From: Ignavibacteria bacterium
GTDB taxonomy: Bacteria > Bacteroidota > Ignavibacteria > UBA10030
Direction: 5' to 3'
Assembly: GCA_016873805.1 (NCBI GenBank)
Contig: VGVZ01000003.1
Span: 1-64,000, forward strand
DNA length: 64,000 nt
Shown here piece by piece: positions 17,401 to 26,715 of the stretch (position 1 is its first letter; each line of letters starts with the position of its first letter). The translations under genes were made by a program, and so were the position numbers. The notes beneath the pieces are model-generated. The model did not search any database and was not told where the DNA came from. It saw nothing but the letters and a program-made list of their open reading frames with translations.

Positions 17401-18399
17401 CAGACTCTCGGGAAAGCCGACGTTGCGGGCACCATCCTCAATCAGCACGGCACGCGGTGGAATGAGTTCAACGGCCGTGCCATCGTTGAAGTGTACGATT
17501 CGAAGCGTACGGTAACTGTGGCGGAGTGGGGGAATTTCAGTTTCGACGTCAACGGCAGTTTGCTCTATCGCGGAGAGGTGACGGTGTCGAACGGGCGCTT
17601 CCGATCTGTCGTACCGATTCCAAAGGACGTTTCGTACGATAACAATCGGGCGCGCATTGCCGTATACGGTTGGACATCTGCTTCCGATGTTGTGGGCTAT
17701 ACGGAGAGCGTTTGGATCGCAGGAACGGACACTTCGGCCGCCAAGGACACGACCGGTCCGCGCATCGAGGTCTTTCTCGGACGAGAGTCATTCAGACCCG
17801 GGGATGTCGTTCCGCCGGACGTGATGCTTTATGTGAAGCTGCAGGATGTGAACGGGATCAACACCTCGACTGCCGGTGTGGGACACCGACTCGAAGCGTC
17901 GTTGCCGACCTTGCAGAGGTCGATCGATCTCTCCGACTACTATCGGAGTGATCTCGATACGTACCAGAGCGGAACCGTTTCCTATCCGATGACGCAGATT
18001 CCAGAGGGGAGACATTCGGTGCTCGTCAAAGCGTGGGATACCCACAACAATTCATCGGAGTTGGAGACGTTCTTTGAGGTGCGCGCAGAATCGATGCTCG
18101 ACCTCTACCACGTGTACAATTTCCCCAACCCGTTCCGCAGTGCCACGATGTTCACGTTTCAACGTTCATCCGGCGAACCGATCGATGTCGAGGTCAAGAT
18201 TTACACGCCGGCGGGGCGACTCATCGAAGCGATCCGGCGATTCGCGGTGAACGATCAGTTCGTTCAGATTCCGTGGGACGGGCGCGATCGGGATGGGAAC
18301 GAGGTCGCAAACGGGCTGTATTTCTACAAGATCATTGTCCGGTCGTTTGAGGAGGGGAGATCGAAGGAGGTGATCGGGAAGCTTTCGGTGTTGCGATAG
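14494..18399 (+). CDS. porU: T9SS C-terminal signal peptidase/sortase, PorU-like (C25 family)
   Basis: PorU sits at the cell surface, cuts off the C-terminal sorting signal of T9SS cargo and attaches the cargo to anionic lipopolysaccharide. The product (1301 aa) has a signal peptide (VVILLILCTTSATAQ), an N-terminal propeptide-like beta region, and a gingipain-type C25 domain (about 590-920). The catalytic dyad residues are visible as His819 in NYTGHGNPQ and Cys854 in ATCDFARYDNP. A C-terminal FlgD-like Ig domain (YNFPNPFRS...GLYFYKI) ends the protein. The ATG at 14494 has GGTGG just upstream and directly precedes the signal peptide; the open frame back to 13885 overlaps glgA. It is somewhat longer than the P. 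gingivalis enzyme. porV follows 82 bases later. Confidence 0.9.
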   Translation: MRRYLSVVILLILCTTSATAQTSVGLSATRQHPNEIVIRFEPMYTHVPVLTSEGRERVRIRFAGEMHDDLRSGMPILPHIRRSVDLLTASARIEIVESAYEERQHVDLLKYPVLVKDEEFGAAHEYGAVREMESTGRRDLAELVDVARSGDRFVGTVRINPVQYDPARRVVRFYTKVVVRVMTQGTESPRVAESVLQDSPLRQGDWYRMDVKDEGIYRIDRAFLQSAGIPASLFSNINAVRIFGNGGRMLPEDLLASRPAGLQEVARHVVDRNGNGQFDTDDYILFYGQSTRGWDYSAKTKTFSHVINHYTETNRYFITFAGPVGKGMDSIASISLPGAIRPPDFQGREFVEEERFNLFKSGRQWYGQIFDPSASSAVIAISLPGIDTSKAVTYRIVLLSRAAVDESFKIEEGNSLLGRISTFGVDVASIEYEFAYVTPVSTFTRRGPLQDSRSLIRVTYELQSTASRAWLDWIEILYRRRFNAVNDLLAFATPDTTGVVEYALSNFSSRDVLVFDVSDHSGVRRITGLTMDPLETGRFSFQMSQSAGSVREIIAVGPNGFKTPSGVQKVENSNLYGITTGAEFIIVTPKEFVAEAQRLKSHREARDSLTVIIAEGDQVFNEFSGGITDPMAVRDFLYRAYTTWKVKAKYVLLFGDGHFDYKSISTTARNWIPPYQTSESIHQILSYASDDHFVMLNPANPRVSLAIGRLAANSVKEATIVVDKIIRYETQSATDPWRNRVTYVADDGLTSTRDEGSIHTYQSEILAQHFTPPSIEKRKIFIIEYPTTSSASGRRKPEANRAIIDAINRGTLIINYTGHGNPQLWAHEAIFTREASLPQLTNRDRLMLLVAATCDFARYDNPSEQSAGEEIITMERGGAIGVITASRPVYSFENSQFNNSYYAELFTRDANGRMPTLGDAMFRTKQLLYSVNDVKYHLLADPTMRLAAPPILASVDSVNGKSLRDVVEVQTLGKADVAGTILNQHGTRWNEFNGRAIVEVYDSKRTVTVAEWGNFSFDVNGSLLYRGEVTVSNGRFRSVVPIPKDVSYDNNRARIAVYGWTSASDVVGYTESVWIAGTDTSAAKDTTGPRIEVFLGRESFRPGDVVPPDVMLYVKLQDVNGINTSTAGVGHRLEASLPTLQRSIDLSDYYRSDLDTYQSGTVSYPMTQIPEGRHSVLVKAWDTHNNSSELETFFEVRAESMLDLYHVYNFPNPFRSATMFTFQRSSGEPIDVEVKIYTPAGRLIEAIRRFAVNDQFVQIPWDGRDRDGNEVANGLYFYKIIVRSFEEGRSKEVIGKLSVLR

Positions 18400-18481
18400 G
18401 CGATTGTTGAATCTGGGTTGAATTCGGATTACCTTATCAAGCGCACGACGAGATTGCGCGTGCCACGTTTATCTTTGGAGG

Positions 18482-19600
18482 ATGAAGTCTATGTTCAGGA
18501 AATTTTGGATTGTAGTGATTCTTGCGGTATTCGCTCTGGTTGAAACTGCGCAAGCACAGCCGACGACTTCGGCGGTCCCTTTCTTGCTGATTGCGCCGAA
18601 TTCGCGCGCAAGCGGACTCGGAGAATCCGGGGTTGCTGTCGCCGATGATGCATGGGCGCAATATTGGAATCCGGCCGGACTCGCGTTCCAGACAGGATCG
18701 GAATTCAGTCTGTCGCACGCGAACTGGTTGCCCCAGTTTCAGCTTCCTGAACTCTGGATCGCACACGCAGTGTATAAACAGTATTTCGAGGAAGTGAATG
18801 GAACTGTCGCGTTGGGAATCGCATTCCTGAATCTCGGTGAATTCAACCGGACACTGCCGACGGGTCCCGAAGTCGTGGGAACGTTCAAGTCCTATGAGTT
18901 TGCGGTCACGGGCGGATACGGCACAAAGCTGAGCGACTCGTGGGGCATTGGAGTCAACGCAAGGTTTATCTACAGTCGACTCTCTCCATTCGGCACGGCG
19001 CAGGAACAGGGACGCGGAATTGCCTCCGGCTTCAGCTTCGACGCGGGATTCATGTACAAACCGAAGTACTTGATCTTCGAACGTCTCCCCATGGATGAAC
19101 GACTGAGCTTCGGACTGAATGTCTCAAACATCGGACCGAATCTTACGTACGTCGACAAAGCGCAGTCCGATCCCCTGCCGATGAATTTCCGAATCGGCGG
19201 CGCCTATCAAATCGTGAAAGACACCTACAACAGTCTTTCCTTCAACATCGATTTCAACAAGCTGCTGATCAGGCGCGACAGCACAGTCACCGACCCGTTC
19301 TACAAGGCGATTGTCACGTCGTGGTATGACAAGCCCTTTTCCAAGGAACTGCGCGAGTTTGTGACGGGTCTCGGATTGGAGTACTGGTACGACGATCCGC
19401 GCCTCGTGGGTCTGCGCGTCGGATACTTCTACGAAGATCCGGAATTCGGAAACCGGAAATTCCTCACGTTCGGGGCCGGCATCCGATACAACATGTACGG
19501 TTTTGATTTCAGTTACATCAGCACTTTTGAAGAGAGACATCCTCTCTCCGAGACGCTGCGTTTCACTCTGTCGATTGCCTGGGGGCGGGGGGGCGAGTAG
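18482..19600 (+). CDS. porV: T9SS outer-membrane protein PorV (LptO)
   Basis: PorV is a FadL-like barrel that carries cargo from the T9SS translocon to PorU. The product (372 aa) has a signal peptide ending AQAQP, then AVPFLLIAPNSRASGLGE and GVAVADDAWAQYWNPAGLAF, the defining PorV N-terminal motif. The remainder is a beta-barrel with strand-like alternation, ending FTLSIAWGRGGE. GGAGG lies directly before the ATG at 18482, so the second ATG at 18491 may be the true start. Its position right after porU supports joint function. Confidence 0.9.
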   Translation: MKSMFRKFWIVVILAVFALVETAQAQPTTSAVPFLLIAPNSRASGLGESGVAVADDAWAQYWNPAGLAFQTGSEFSLSHANWLPQFQLPELWIAHAVYKQYFEEVNGTVALGIAFLNLGEFNRTLPTGPEVVGTFKSYEFAVTGGYGTKLSDSWGIGVNARFIYSRLSPFGTAQEQGRGIASGFSFDAGFMYKPKYLIFERLPMDERLSFGLNVSNIGPNLTYVDKAQSDPLPMNFRIGGAYQIVKDTYNSLSFNIDFNKLLIRRDSTVTDPFYKAIVTSWYDKPFSKELREFVTGLGLEYWYDDPRLVGLRVGYFYEDPEFGNRKFLTFGAGIRYNMYGFDFSYISTFEERHPLSETLRFTLSIAWGRGGE

Positions 19601-19733
19601 CTCATCCGTGCCGATGGGGCCGGCCGATGATCGGGTATTCTCTTGAGACCCAGGTCGACGACGGTGGAATGGCGCTCGCCCGAACCCGAAGTCCGGCCTC
19701 GGAGATTATCCCGCGTCCTTGATCAATCCGGAA

Positions 19734-22700
19734 ATGCAAAAAGCAATGACCATGCGCATTCGAACGGCATTGTTGCTGCCGTTCTTCGTCTCTTCGATTC
19801 TTGTTGCTCAAATGAATCACGCTCTTCGTGCGGGAGCGCATGATGCCCAAGAAGCGCGACCCGTATTCATAGAGCGGACGTCGGGGCCGGGGGACACGGT
19901 TCGAGTCCTGGCGTTGATGGTTCAGTTCCGGCAAGACAGCGATCCGCGCACAACAGGTGACGGCCGCTTTCAGCTGACGGCCGGCAATCCATCATTGATC
20001 GATCCGCCTCCCCACGATGCCACCTACTTTTCCTACAAGCTCCGCTTTCTGGAAAACTACTACCGAAAGGTCTCAAACAGCAAACTGATCATCGCCGGTG
20101 AGGTCTTTCCTTCGATTGTTTCCCTCGCCGATTCGATGGCGGTCTATTCCCCGAGTCGTGACGGGAGCAATGCGCCCCTTGCCCGTCTCGCCGTGGACGC
20201 ATGGTCGGCAGCATCGAATGTCCAACCCACCTTCCCGTTTTCGCGCTTCAACGCATTCATCGTTTTTCACGCCGGCGCCGGGCGGGATATCGATCTGGTG
20301 AGTCAGCTGGGATTTGATCCGACACCGAACGATATTCCTTCGCTCTATCTGAGTCTCTCCGCGCTGCGGAAGCTCCTGAACAATCCGGCTTACGCCGGTA
20401 TTCCGGTCAACAACGGGGCATATCGCATTCCGCATACGCTCATTCTGCCCTCGACCGAAAGCAGGGTCCTGACAACCTCGCAGGGGCCCGATACGTTGCA
20501 GTTGGGTACGAATGGAATTCTCGCGGCGACATTTGGAAGCTTCCTTGGCCTTCCTGATCTGTTCAATACAAAGAACGGCCGCTCCGCGATCGGGCAGTTC
20601 GGGTTGATGGATGGCGCAGGGATGTTCGCTCTTCGCGGACTTTTTCCTCCCGAACCGTCGGCGTGGGAAAAGATCTATCTTGGCTGGACCGTCCCTTTGG
20701 TGATTCGGTCGAATGCGGAAATTCATCTTCCTGCAGTCAGCTTCACCTCCGCCGGCGGCGATTCGATCTACAAAATTCCCATTTCAAGCCGTGAGTACTA
20801 TCTCGTGGAGAATCGTCAGCGTGATCCACACCGCAACGGCCAGAGGTTGAACGTGTATCAGGGAGGCAAAGTTGTCGAGCGGTTCTTTTCGCAGGATACT
20901 GCCGGATTTCAGTTGAACGACGTTCGCGGGATTGGCGGGGTCGTTTTTGACGTTGAGGATTTCGATTGGGCGCTGCCGGGCGCGATGGCGCAGAAGGGAT
21001 TTGAGGGAGGAGGGATCCTCGTCTGGCATGTCGATGAAAAAATCATCGAAGAAAAACTCAATGAAAATGAAGTGAACGCTGATCCAAAACGTCGCGGCGT
21101 GCGATTGATCGAAGCTGACGGCGCGAACGACATCGGGGAGAATTATGCCCCCCTGCAGGCAGGGAGCGGGACCGAGTTCGGATGGCCGCTCGATTGCTGG
21201 TTCGCCGGCAACACCGCCCCACCATATCGGAACGTCTTCAACGAATCTTCGTACCCGAGCAGCCGTTCCAACAACGGATCACCGACGTTGATCACGCTGA
21301 AAAACTTCAGCGCTCCGGGAGCGCGCATGACGCTCACGCTCGAACTTGGTAACAGTTCCCTCCGACAGCTGGATGATTTCTCCCGTACCCTTGGTGCCTC
21401 TTCATCTTCAAAAGTATTTCACCCGGCCGTGACGAAATCCGGCATTTTCATTGGCATCGGGGAACATGTCTACGCATTTCGACGGGATGGAAGTTCAAAG
21501 ACGAAATCCCAATCCGGACTCCTCTCCGCGGTCGGCGGGGCATCCGGCGTTGCGGTCCTGGAAGAAGGCGGCGCAGAAACAATCCTTGCGGGAGCCGCGG
21601 CAAGAACTGTATACATCTGGCGGGCGAGCGATCTGAATGCCGACGGCGTCTTCGACACGGTATTGACCACCACGTATCAAACGAATGCTGATGTGTCGAC
21701 TTCCCCGTCGTTTCTCCGACAGAGTTCAGGATACAGCGTCGTCGTCGGGACCGCGGGGGGCGGGGTGCTCGTTATCGGCCTTGACGGCCAGTTGCGGGAG
21801 CGCATCCTCAGGTCCACCGGAACCGTCTCGTCGATCGCTCAGCTCCCGACAGGGAATCCCACGAGACCGTTTGCCATCTTTCAGTCGGTGGAGGGACAGC
21901 TCTACGGCGAAACCACCGCCGTTGCCTTCCCCGATTCGGCGCTGCCATGGATCATCGCAGGAGTGGTTACACCGGAGGGGAATCGAATCGTCGGCGTGGA
22001 GCGCGGCGGAAAGAAGATCGTCGCGTTCGATCAGTCGCTTGGGTCGAAGATCTTTCAAAATACGATTGACGTCGGGCTTATTCTGTCGGTCGGCGCGTCC
22101 GATATTGCCGGCGATGGAAAAAAGAACTTCGTCGTGCAGACCGATTCGGCCCTCTATGTGCTGAACGCACGCGGCTTCATTACCGATGGATTTCCCGTCA
22201 GACTTCCGGCCGGAGATACCTACGTCGAGAATGCCCTTGTCGGAGATGTTGACGGGGACGGTATCGCCGACATCATCAGCGTGAGCGGGCAGGGTCTGCT
22301 TGCCGCGGTCACGAACCGCGGAAAGCCGCTCGCCGCATATCCGGTCCAGGTATTCGAGCCGGTCGCGACGGGCATAGCGCTTTTCGAGACGCCTGCAGGA
22401 AAGGTCGGAATCGTCTCCGTGTCGAATACGGGGAGGATGCGAGCGTTCGAAACCCAATCCGTTTATGCTCCGGGGAAGCTTCTCTGGGGACAATTCCTCC
22501 AGAACGAACGGCGTTGGAATGCCGATACGACCGTCACCTTGTCGCCCCGTCCTCTCTCAAGCGAGTTCTTCCCGAAAGCACGCGTCTACAATTGGCCAAA
22601 CCCGGTGTACGGGAACAGCACGCAGATTCGGTTCTACGTTTCTGAGGATGCCGAGATCTCGATACGCATCTTCGATCTGGCCGGTCTCGAAGTCGCCAAA

Positions 22701-22847
22701 CTGCAATCGATGGCGCGGGCCGGCATCGATGGAGAGGTGACGTGGGAGGTGTTCGATATCCAGAGCGGAATCTATCTGGCGAGAATCGAAGCACGAGGAC
22801 GCTCGCGTACAGAAACTGCCGTCGTCAAAATTGCCGTTGTCAAGTGA
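19734..22847 (+). CDS. M6-like protein with degenerate metal site and T9SS sorting domain
   Basis: The product (1037 aa) has a signal peptide (RTALLLPFFVSSILVAQ). Residues about 60-360 follow the M6 metallopeptidase layout, including YYRKVSNSKL, NPVYG-like later domains and GLPDLF. At the place of the zinc motif HExGH, however, the chain reads A265-T-F-G-S269 before FLGLPDLF, so both His and the Glu are missing. The middle (about 560-930) is propeller-like with FG-GAP-type segments (GDVDGDGIADI). The C-terminus (VYNWPNPVYG...GIYLARIEA) is a T9SS type A sorting domain. The likely start is ATG 19734; ATG 19746/19752 or TTG 19719 are possible. It is probably secreted and non-proteolytic. Role unknown. 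Confidence 0.75.
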   Translation: MQKAMTMRIRTALLLPFFVSSILVAQMNHALRAGAHDAQEARPVFIERTSGPGDTVRVLALMVQFRQDSDPRTTGDGRFQLTAGNPSLIDPPPHDATYFSYKLRFLENYYRKVSNSKLIIAGEVFPSIVSLADSMAVYSPSRDGSNAPLARLAVDAWSAASNVQPTFPFSRFNAFIVFHAGAGRDIDLVSQLGFDPTPNDIPSLYLSLSALRKLLNNPAYAGIPVNNGAYRIPHTLILPSTESRVLTTSQGPDTLQLGTNGILAATFGSFLGLPDLFNTKNGRSAIGQFGLMDGAGMFALRGLFPPEPSAWEKIYLGWTVPLVIRSNAEIHLPAVSFTSAGGDSIYKIPISSREYYLVENRQRDPHRNGQRLNVYQGGKVVERFFSQDTAGFQLNDVRGIGGVVFDVEDFDWALPGAMAQKGFEGGGILVWHVDEKIIEEKLNENEVNADPKRRGVRLIEADGANDIGENYAPLQAGSGTEFGWPLDCWFAGNTAPPYRNVFNESSYPSSRSNNGSPTLITLKNFSAPGARMTLTLELGNSSLRQLDDFSRTLGASSSSKVFHPAVTKSGIFIGIGEHVYAFRRDGSSKTKSQSGLLSAVGGASGVAVLEEGGAETILAGAAARTVYIWRASDLNADGVFDTVLTTTYQTNADVSTSPSFLRQSSGYSVVVGTAGGGVLVIGLDGQLRERILRSTGTVSSIAQLPTGNPTRPFAIFQSVEGQLYGETTAVAFPDSALPWIIAGVVTPEGNRIVGVERGGKKIVAFDQSLGSKIFQNTIDVGLILSVGASDIAGDGKKNFVVQTDSALYVLNARGFITDGFPVRLPAGDTYVENALVGDVDGDGIADIISVSGQGLLAAVTNRGKPLAAYPVQVFEPVATGIALFETPAGKVGIVSVSNTGRMRAFETQSVYAPGKLLWGQFLQNERRWNADTTVTLSPRPLSSEFFPKARVYNWPNPVYGNSTQIRFYVSEDAEISIRIFDLAGLEVAKLQSMARAGIDGEVTWEVFDIQSGIYLARIEARGRSRTETAVVKIAVVK

Positions 22848-23555
22848 ATGTGTGTGCCTCAGCAGGGGCCGACCTTTGCATTGAACATTTTTCGATTTCT
22901 CATCTACTCTGCCGTTGCCGCCGCGGGGTTCTTGCTCGGCTGTGAGCGGGATCTCCCGATCGATCCCTCGAGCCGTGAGGTCGAGGGCTATCTCATCGAG
23001 GGACGCGTCACCAATCGCTTCGGCATCCCCCTGACCAACATCGATATCAGATTGGACTTCGACCTCATTCTGGTCGATCAGAATGATCCTGCTCCGCGTT
23101 ACTATATTGTCAGAAATCCGGGCGAGTTTGTGACCGTAGTGGTTCAGGAAGACCGCGGAGGAACTGTCCGTACGCTTGCATCAAATAACTATCCCGGAGG
23201 ACGAATCGAATACGCGTGGGACGAAAAACTGCCGGGGGGTGAATTGGCACCAAGCGGGCTCTATCATGTCCGATATCTTGTCAACGGCCAACCGCGTTAC
23301 TCGTATCCCGTTCTTGTCACGAACACGGTGACAGCTCGAACAAATGCAGAAGGATTGTTTGTGATCCCGGACCGCCGTCTGCCGATCGGGTACGAACCGG
23401 TTCCCGTCTACGGGAGCAACAATTCGTTCTTCTACGGGAATCATCGTGTGGGCACTCGCGTGTTCCTCGGGTTTCTCCTCGGCGGAAGAACCCGCGTGCT
23501 CTCTGTCCATCCGTCAAAGAATCGGGCGACCCGTTTCGACGTCATCATCAACTGA
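22848..23555 (+). CDS. Lipoprotein with a CarboxypepD-reg/transthyretin-like domain
   Basis: The product (235 aa) starts at an ATG immediately after the stop of the M6-like gene. Its signal peptide ends AAGFLLGC, a lipobox, so it is a lipoprotein with Cys near residue 31. The mature part (EGYLIEGRVTNRFGIPLTNI and later beta strands) resembles the Ig-like carboxypeptidase-regulatory or FlgD-type fold. No enzymatic motif is seen. Tight spacing to both neighbours suggests co-translation and a shared surface function. Confidence 0.65.
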   Translation: MCVPQQGPTFALNIFRFLIYSAVAAAGFLLGCERDLPIDPSSREVEGYLIEGRVTNRFGIPLTNIDIRLDFDLILVDQNDPAPRYYIVRNPGEFVTVVVQEDRGGTVRTLASNNYPGGRIEYAWDEKLPGGELAPSGLYHVRYLVNGQPRYSYPVLVTNTVTARTNAEGLFVIPDRRLPIGYEPVPVYGSNNSFFYGNHRVGTRVFLGFLLGGRTRVLSVHPSKNRATRFDVIIN

Positions 23556-23561
23556 TTGATT

Positions 23562-26500
23562 ATGAACAAGTGGCTTCATTTGCTTCTCGGTGTCGTGCTT
23601 GGGTACGCGCACGTGTATTCCCAGGAATCCCGATTCCCGCATCCGGAACTCGAATGGCAGACGATCGAAACGGCGCATTTCCTCGTTCATTATCACAACG
23701 GCGCGGAGCGAACGGCAAGGGAAGCGGCACGAATTGCGGAAGCGGTCTACAGGCCAATCACCGACCTCTACCGCCACGAACCGGATCAGAAAGTGAGCTT
23801 GGTCATCCGTGACCATGACGACTATTCTAACGGCGCGGCGTACTTCTACGACAACAAGATCGAGATCTGGGCTTCATCGATGGATTTTGAGCTCCGGGGA
23901 ACCCACCCGTGGCTGCAGAACGTGATCGCTCACGAATTCACGCACATCGTCCAGATTCAAACGGCGATGAAGCTCGGACGGACCATTCCGGCGATCTACC
24001 TCCAGTGGTTCGGGTACGAGTCGGAGCGCCGACCGGATGTCCTCTACGGTTTTCCCAACGCGCTCGTGTCGTATCCCTTCTCCGCGTTCGTTGTTCCGAG
24101 CTGGTTTGCCGAGGGAGTGGCGCAGGTGAATCATCCGGACCTGCGTGTTGACTATTGGGATTCTCATCGTGACATGATTCTCCGGATGTACATGCTCGAC
24201 GGCAATCCCCTGAGTTGGGAACAGATGGCGGTATTCGGCAAGAACAGTCTTGGAAACGAATCGTCATACAACGCGGGGTTTTCAATCGTTCAATACATCG
24301 TTGGAACGTACGGTGTGCAGAATCTCGAGGCGATTTCGCGTGCCCTTGGTCGTTCTACACGCGTGACGATCGACGGAGCCGTGCAGGAGGTGCTGGGAAA
24401 GAGCGGTAGCGAGCTCTTCGAAGAATGGAAGTCAGATCGGATGAAGAAGTATGCGGAGCAGGTAGGCAATCTGCGCATAGGAGTGAATGGAGGCCGGACG
24501 ATTGAGCCGGAAGGATTTGGAAACTTCTATCCCGTTTTCACCCCCGATGGAACCACGATCGCTTATGTGTCCAACAAGGGGAAAGACTACCTGTCACAGA
24601 GTTCTGTGTACTTGTTCGATCGGCGAACGTCAACCTCCAAAAAGATTCGAGACGGCGTGCGATCGACCCTTTCGTTTTCACCTGATGGAAAGTACCTTTA
24701 CTACTCGAAGATCACGACCGGCAATGCGTTTCACGCGAAGCTTGGCGACCTCTACCGGTTCGATCTCGCCGGAAAAAAGGAAGAGCGTCTCACGCAAGGT
24801 GCGCGGGCCCTCAATCCAAAGCTTTCTCCTGACGGAACGCGCCTGGCTTTCACGGTCGGACACGACGGAACACGTAACCTTGCGGTATCGGATGCCGACG
24901 GAAAGCACATCAAGCGTCTCACAAATTTCCGTGACGGCGAACAGGTCTATACACCGGCGTGGTCTCCCGACGGTCGGAAGATTGCATTTGGTTTTTCGGT
25001 CTCCCATCGTCAGAATGTCGCGGTGATGGATGTCGAAAGCGGGGACACGAGGTCCCTCGATCTTGAGGGAGACGCCAGAGACCCTCAGTTTTCCGGTGAT
25101 GGCACGTCGATCTACTTCGCGCACGATCGCAACGGCATCTTCAACATCTTCTCGCTCAATCTGACCACGCTCCAAATCAACCAGCATACACATGTGTTGG
25201 GGGGAGCGTTCGTTCCTGCCGTGAGCGCGACGGGGGACATCGCATACTCATCGTACACGTCGACAGGATACAAGATTGCACTCTTGGATGACCCGGGTGC
25301 GGATGTTCCTCGGTCAATGATGATTGGGTCGTTCCGTTCGCTCGATGTCAACTCCCTGGAGAAGTACTCCTCGCACCGGAGCGGCGGTGATTCGACGACA
25401 GCGGCGATGGATCGACTCTTCACGCGTCGAGGGGAGTCGGAATCGTGGACGGCACGGCCGTATCGGAACACATTTACCAGTCTCACCATTGTTCCTGTCC
25501 TGCGCGTGGACAACTACAATCCGCGCAACAAGGGGATTGACGTTGTCAAAGGAGGGCTGTACTTCAGCTCGTTCGAAATGTTGGACAAGCTTCAGCTGTT
25601 TGGAACTGCAGTCATCAATCGCAAGGCGGAACGCGACCTCTATCTCGGAATTGAATACGGCGGAAGAGTTCCGCTTCTCTACCACCTCGGATTTGATCCG
25701 ACTCTCTCATTGGAGATCTTTAACGTCTCCCGGACAACGGATTTTTCGTTCAATCTGTTTGTCGATCGGGAACGGACATTTTCAGCGGAAGTCACGTTCA
25801 GTTTGCTTGGAATCGATTTCTCGCTCAAACAGCCGCTCAGGAGTGAAAAGAGTCTTCTGACGCTGCGATATTCGTATCAACGGTATATCCAGGATTTCGG
25901 CACATGGTTTCATCCGACATTCGGCGTGATCCAAGGGTCGCGCGCGATCTATCTGATCGGTCATGCGTTCGATGCGACATGGCGCCTGAACGCGATCGAA
26001 CCTTCGGTGGATCAAGCGATCGCTCCCGTTGGCCGCTCGATTTCACTGAGCATGGCGTACGAGAGAAACCAATTCAATCCGGAAGACGACTTCAAAATCG
26101 AAAACGGTTTTCGCGTACCGGTCTATAGGCGCTACGATTTTCCGCGGATGCAACTCCGCTGGAGCGAGCATCTGTCCCTCCCCGTTCGCCATCACACGCT
26201 CTCGGTCGAGCTTCAGGCCGGGAGTATCCTGGGTCCCGCCGTTGATGACTTCTTTGATTTCTACGCCGGCGGTTTCATCGGCATGAAGGGATATCCGTTT
26301 TACGCATTGGGAGGAAATGAGACGGCCTCGCTGCATGCGGCGTACCGATTCCCGATTACGCGCACGCTTGATTTCCGGTTTCTCCAATTCTACTTCACCA
26401 AGCTCTACGCGTCGCTCTTTGGAGATTTTGGAAACGCATGGGTTGGCGCCGCCCCGCCGCTCGGGGAATGGAAAAAAGATGCGGGGATCGAATTGCGTCT

Positions 26501-26681
26501 CGAAGCGTTTTCGTTCTATTCGTACCCGACCCGCTTCTTCGTGAGCGGAGCATATGGATTCGACCGATTTGAGAAAATCGTAAACAATGTAAAGGTCACG
26601 TACGGCCAAGAGTGGCATTTCTATCTCGGAGTCCTCTTTGGATTTGAGATCCGGGAGCTTGTGTCGCCGCGTCTTCGGTGA
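23562..26681 (+). CDS. HEFTH metalloprotease-TolB propeller-beta-barrel fusion
   Basis: The product (1039 aa) has a signal peptide (LHLLLGVVLGYAHVYSQ). Residues about 20-290 are a gluzincin-type (peptidase MA-like) domain with H124-EFT-H128 and a downstream WFAE (E184), the pattern of a zinc metalloprotease. Residues about 305-590 contain repeated WSPDG/SPDGK blades of a TolB/WD40-like propeller. The last about 400 residues are an Omp85/BamA-type barrel, with AAYRFPITRTLDFRF and LFGDFGNAW. The ATG at 23562 is preferred over the in-frame TTG at 23556. It follows the lipoprotein gene by 6 bases. It likely spans the outer membrane with a periplasmic or surface protease head; substrate unknown. 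Confidence 0.75.
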   Translation: MNKWLHLLLGVVLGYAHVYSQESRFPHPELEWQTIETAHFLVHYHNGAERTAREAARIAEAVYRPITDLYRHEPDQKVSLVIRDHDDYSNGAAYFYDNKIEIWASSMDFELRGTHPWLQNVIAHEFTHIVQIQTAMKLGRTIPAIYLQWFGYESERRPDVLYGFPNALVSYPFSAFVVPSWFAEGVAQVNHPDLRVDYWDSHRDMILRMYMLDGNPLSWEQMAVFGKNSLGNESSYNAGFSIVQYIVGTYGVQNLEAISRALGRSTRVTIDGAVQEVLGKSGSELFEEWKSDRMKKYAEQVGNLRIGVNGGRTIEPEGFGNFYPVFTPDGTTIAYVSNKGKDYLSQSSVYLFDRRTSTSKKIRDGVRSTLSFSPDGKYLYYSKITTGNAFHAKLGDLYRFDLAGKKEERLTQGARALNPKLSPDGTRLAFTVGHDGTRNLAVSDADGKHIKRLTNFRDGEQVYTPAWSPDGRKIAFGFSVSHRQNVAVMDVESGDTRSLDLEGDARDPQFSGDGTSIYFAHDRNGIFNIFSLNLTTLQINQHTHVLGGAFVPAVSATGDIAYSSYTSTGYKIALLDDPGADVPRSMMIGSFRSLDVNSLEKYSSHRSGGDSTTAAMDRLFTRRGESESWTARPYRNTFTSLTIVPVLRVDNYNPRNKGIDVVKGGLYFSSFEMLDKLQLFGTAVINRKAERDLYLGIEYGGRVPLLYHLGFDPTLSLEIFNVSRTTDFSFNLFVDRERTFSAEVTFSLLGIDFSLKQPLRSEKSLLTLRYSYQRYIQDFGTWFHPTFGVIQGSRAIYLIGHAFDATWRLNAIEPSVDQAIAPVGRSISLSMAYERNQFNPEDDFKIENGFRVPVYRRYDFPRMQLRWSEHLSLPVRHHTLSVELQAGSILGPAVDDFFDFYAGGFIGMKGYPFYALGGNETASLHAAYRFPITRTLDFRFLQFYFTKLYASLFGDFGNAWVGAAPPLGEWKKDAGIELRLEAFSFYSYPTRFFVSGAYGFDRFEKIVNNVKVTYGQEWHFYLGVLFGFEIRELVSPRLR

Positions 26682-26715
26682 TCGCATCGCACGCGGATAT
26701 GGGAGATCGCAGAGC

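Noticed and set aside
18461-18481. TATCTTTG as a porV promoter
   Set aside because: It overlaps the ribosome site GGAGG and would place the start of transcription inside the gene.
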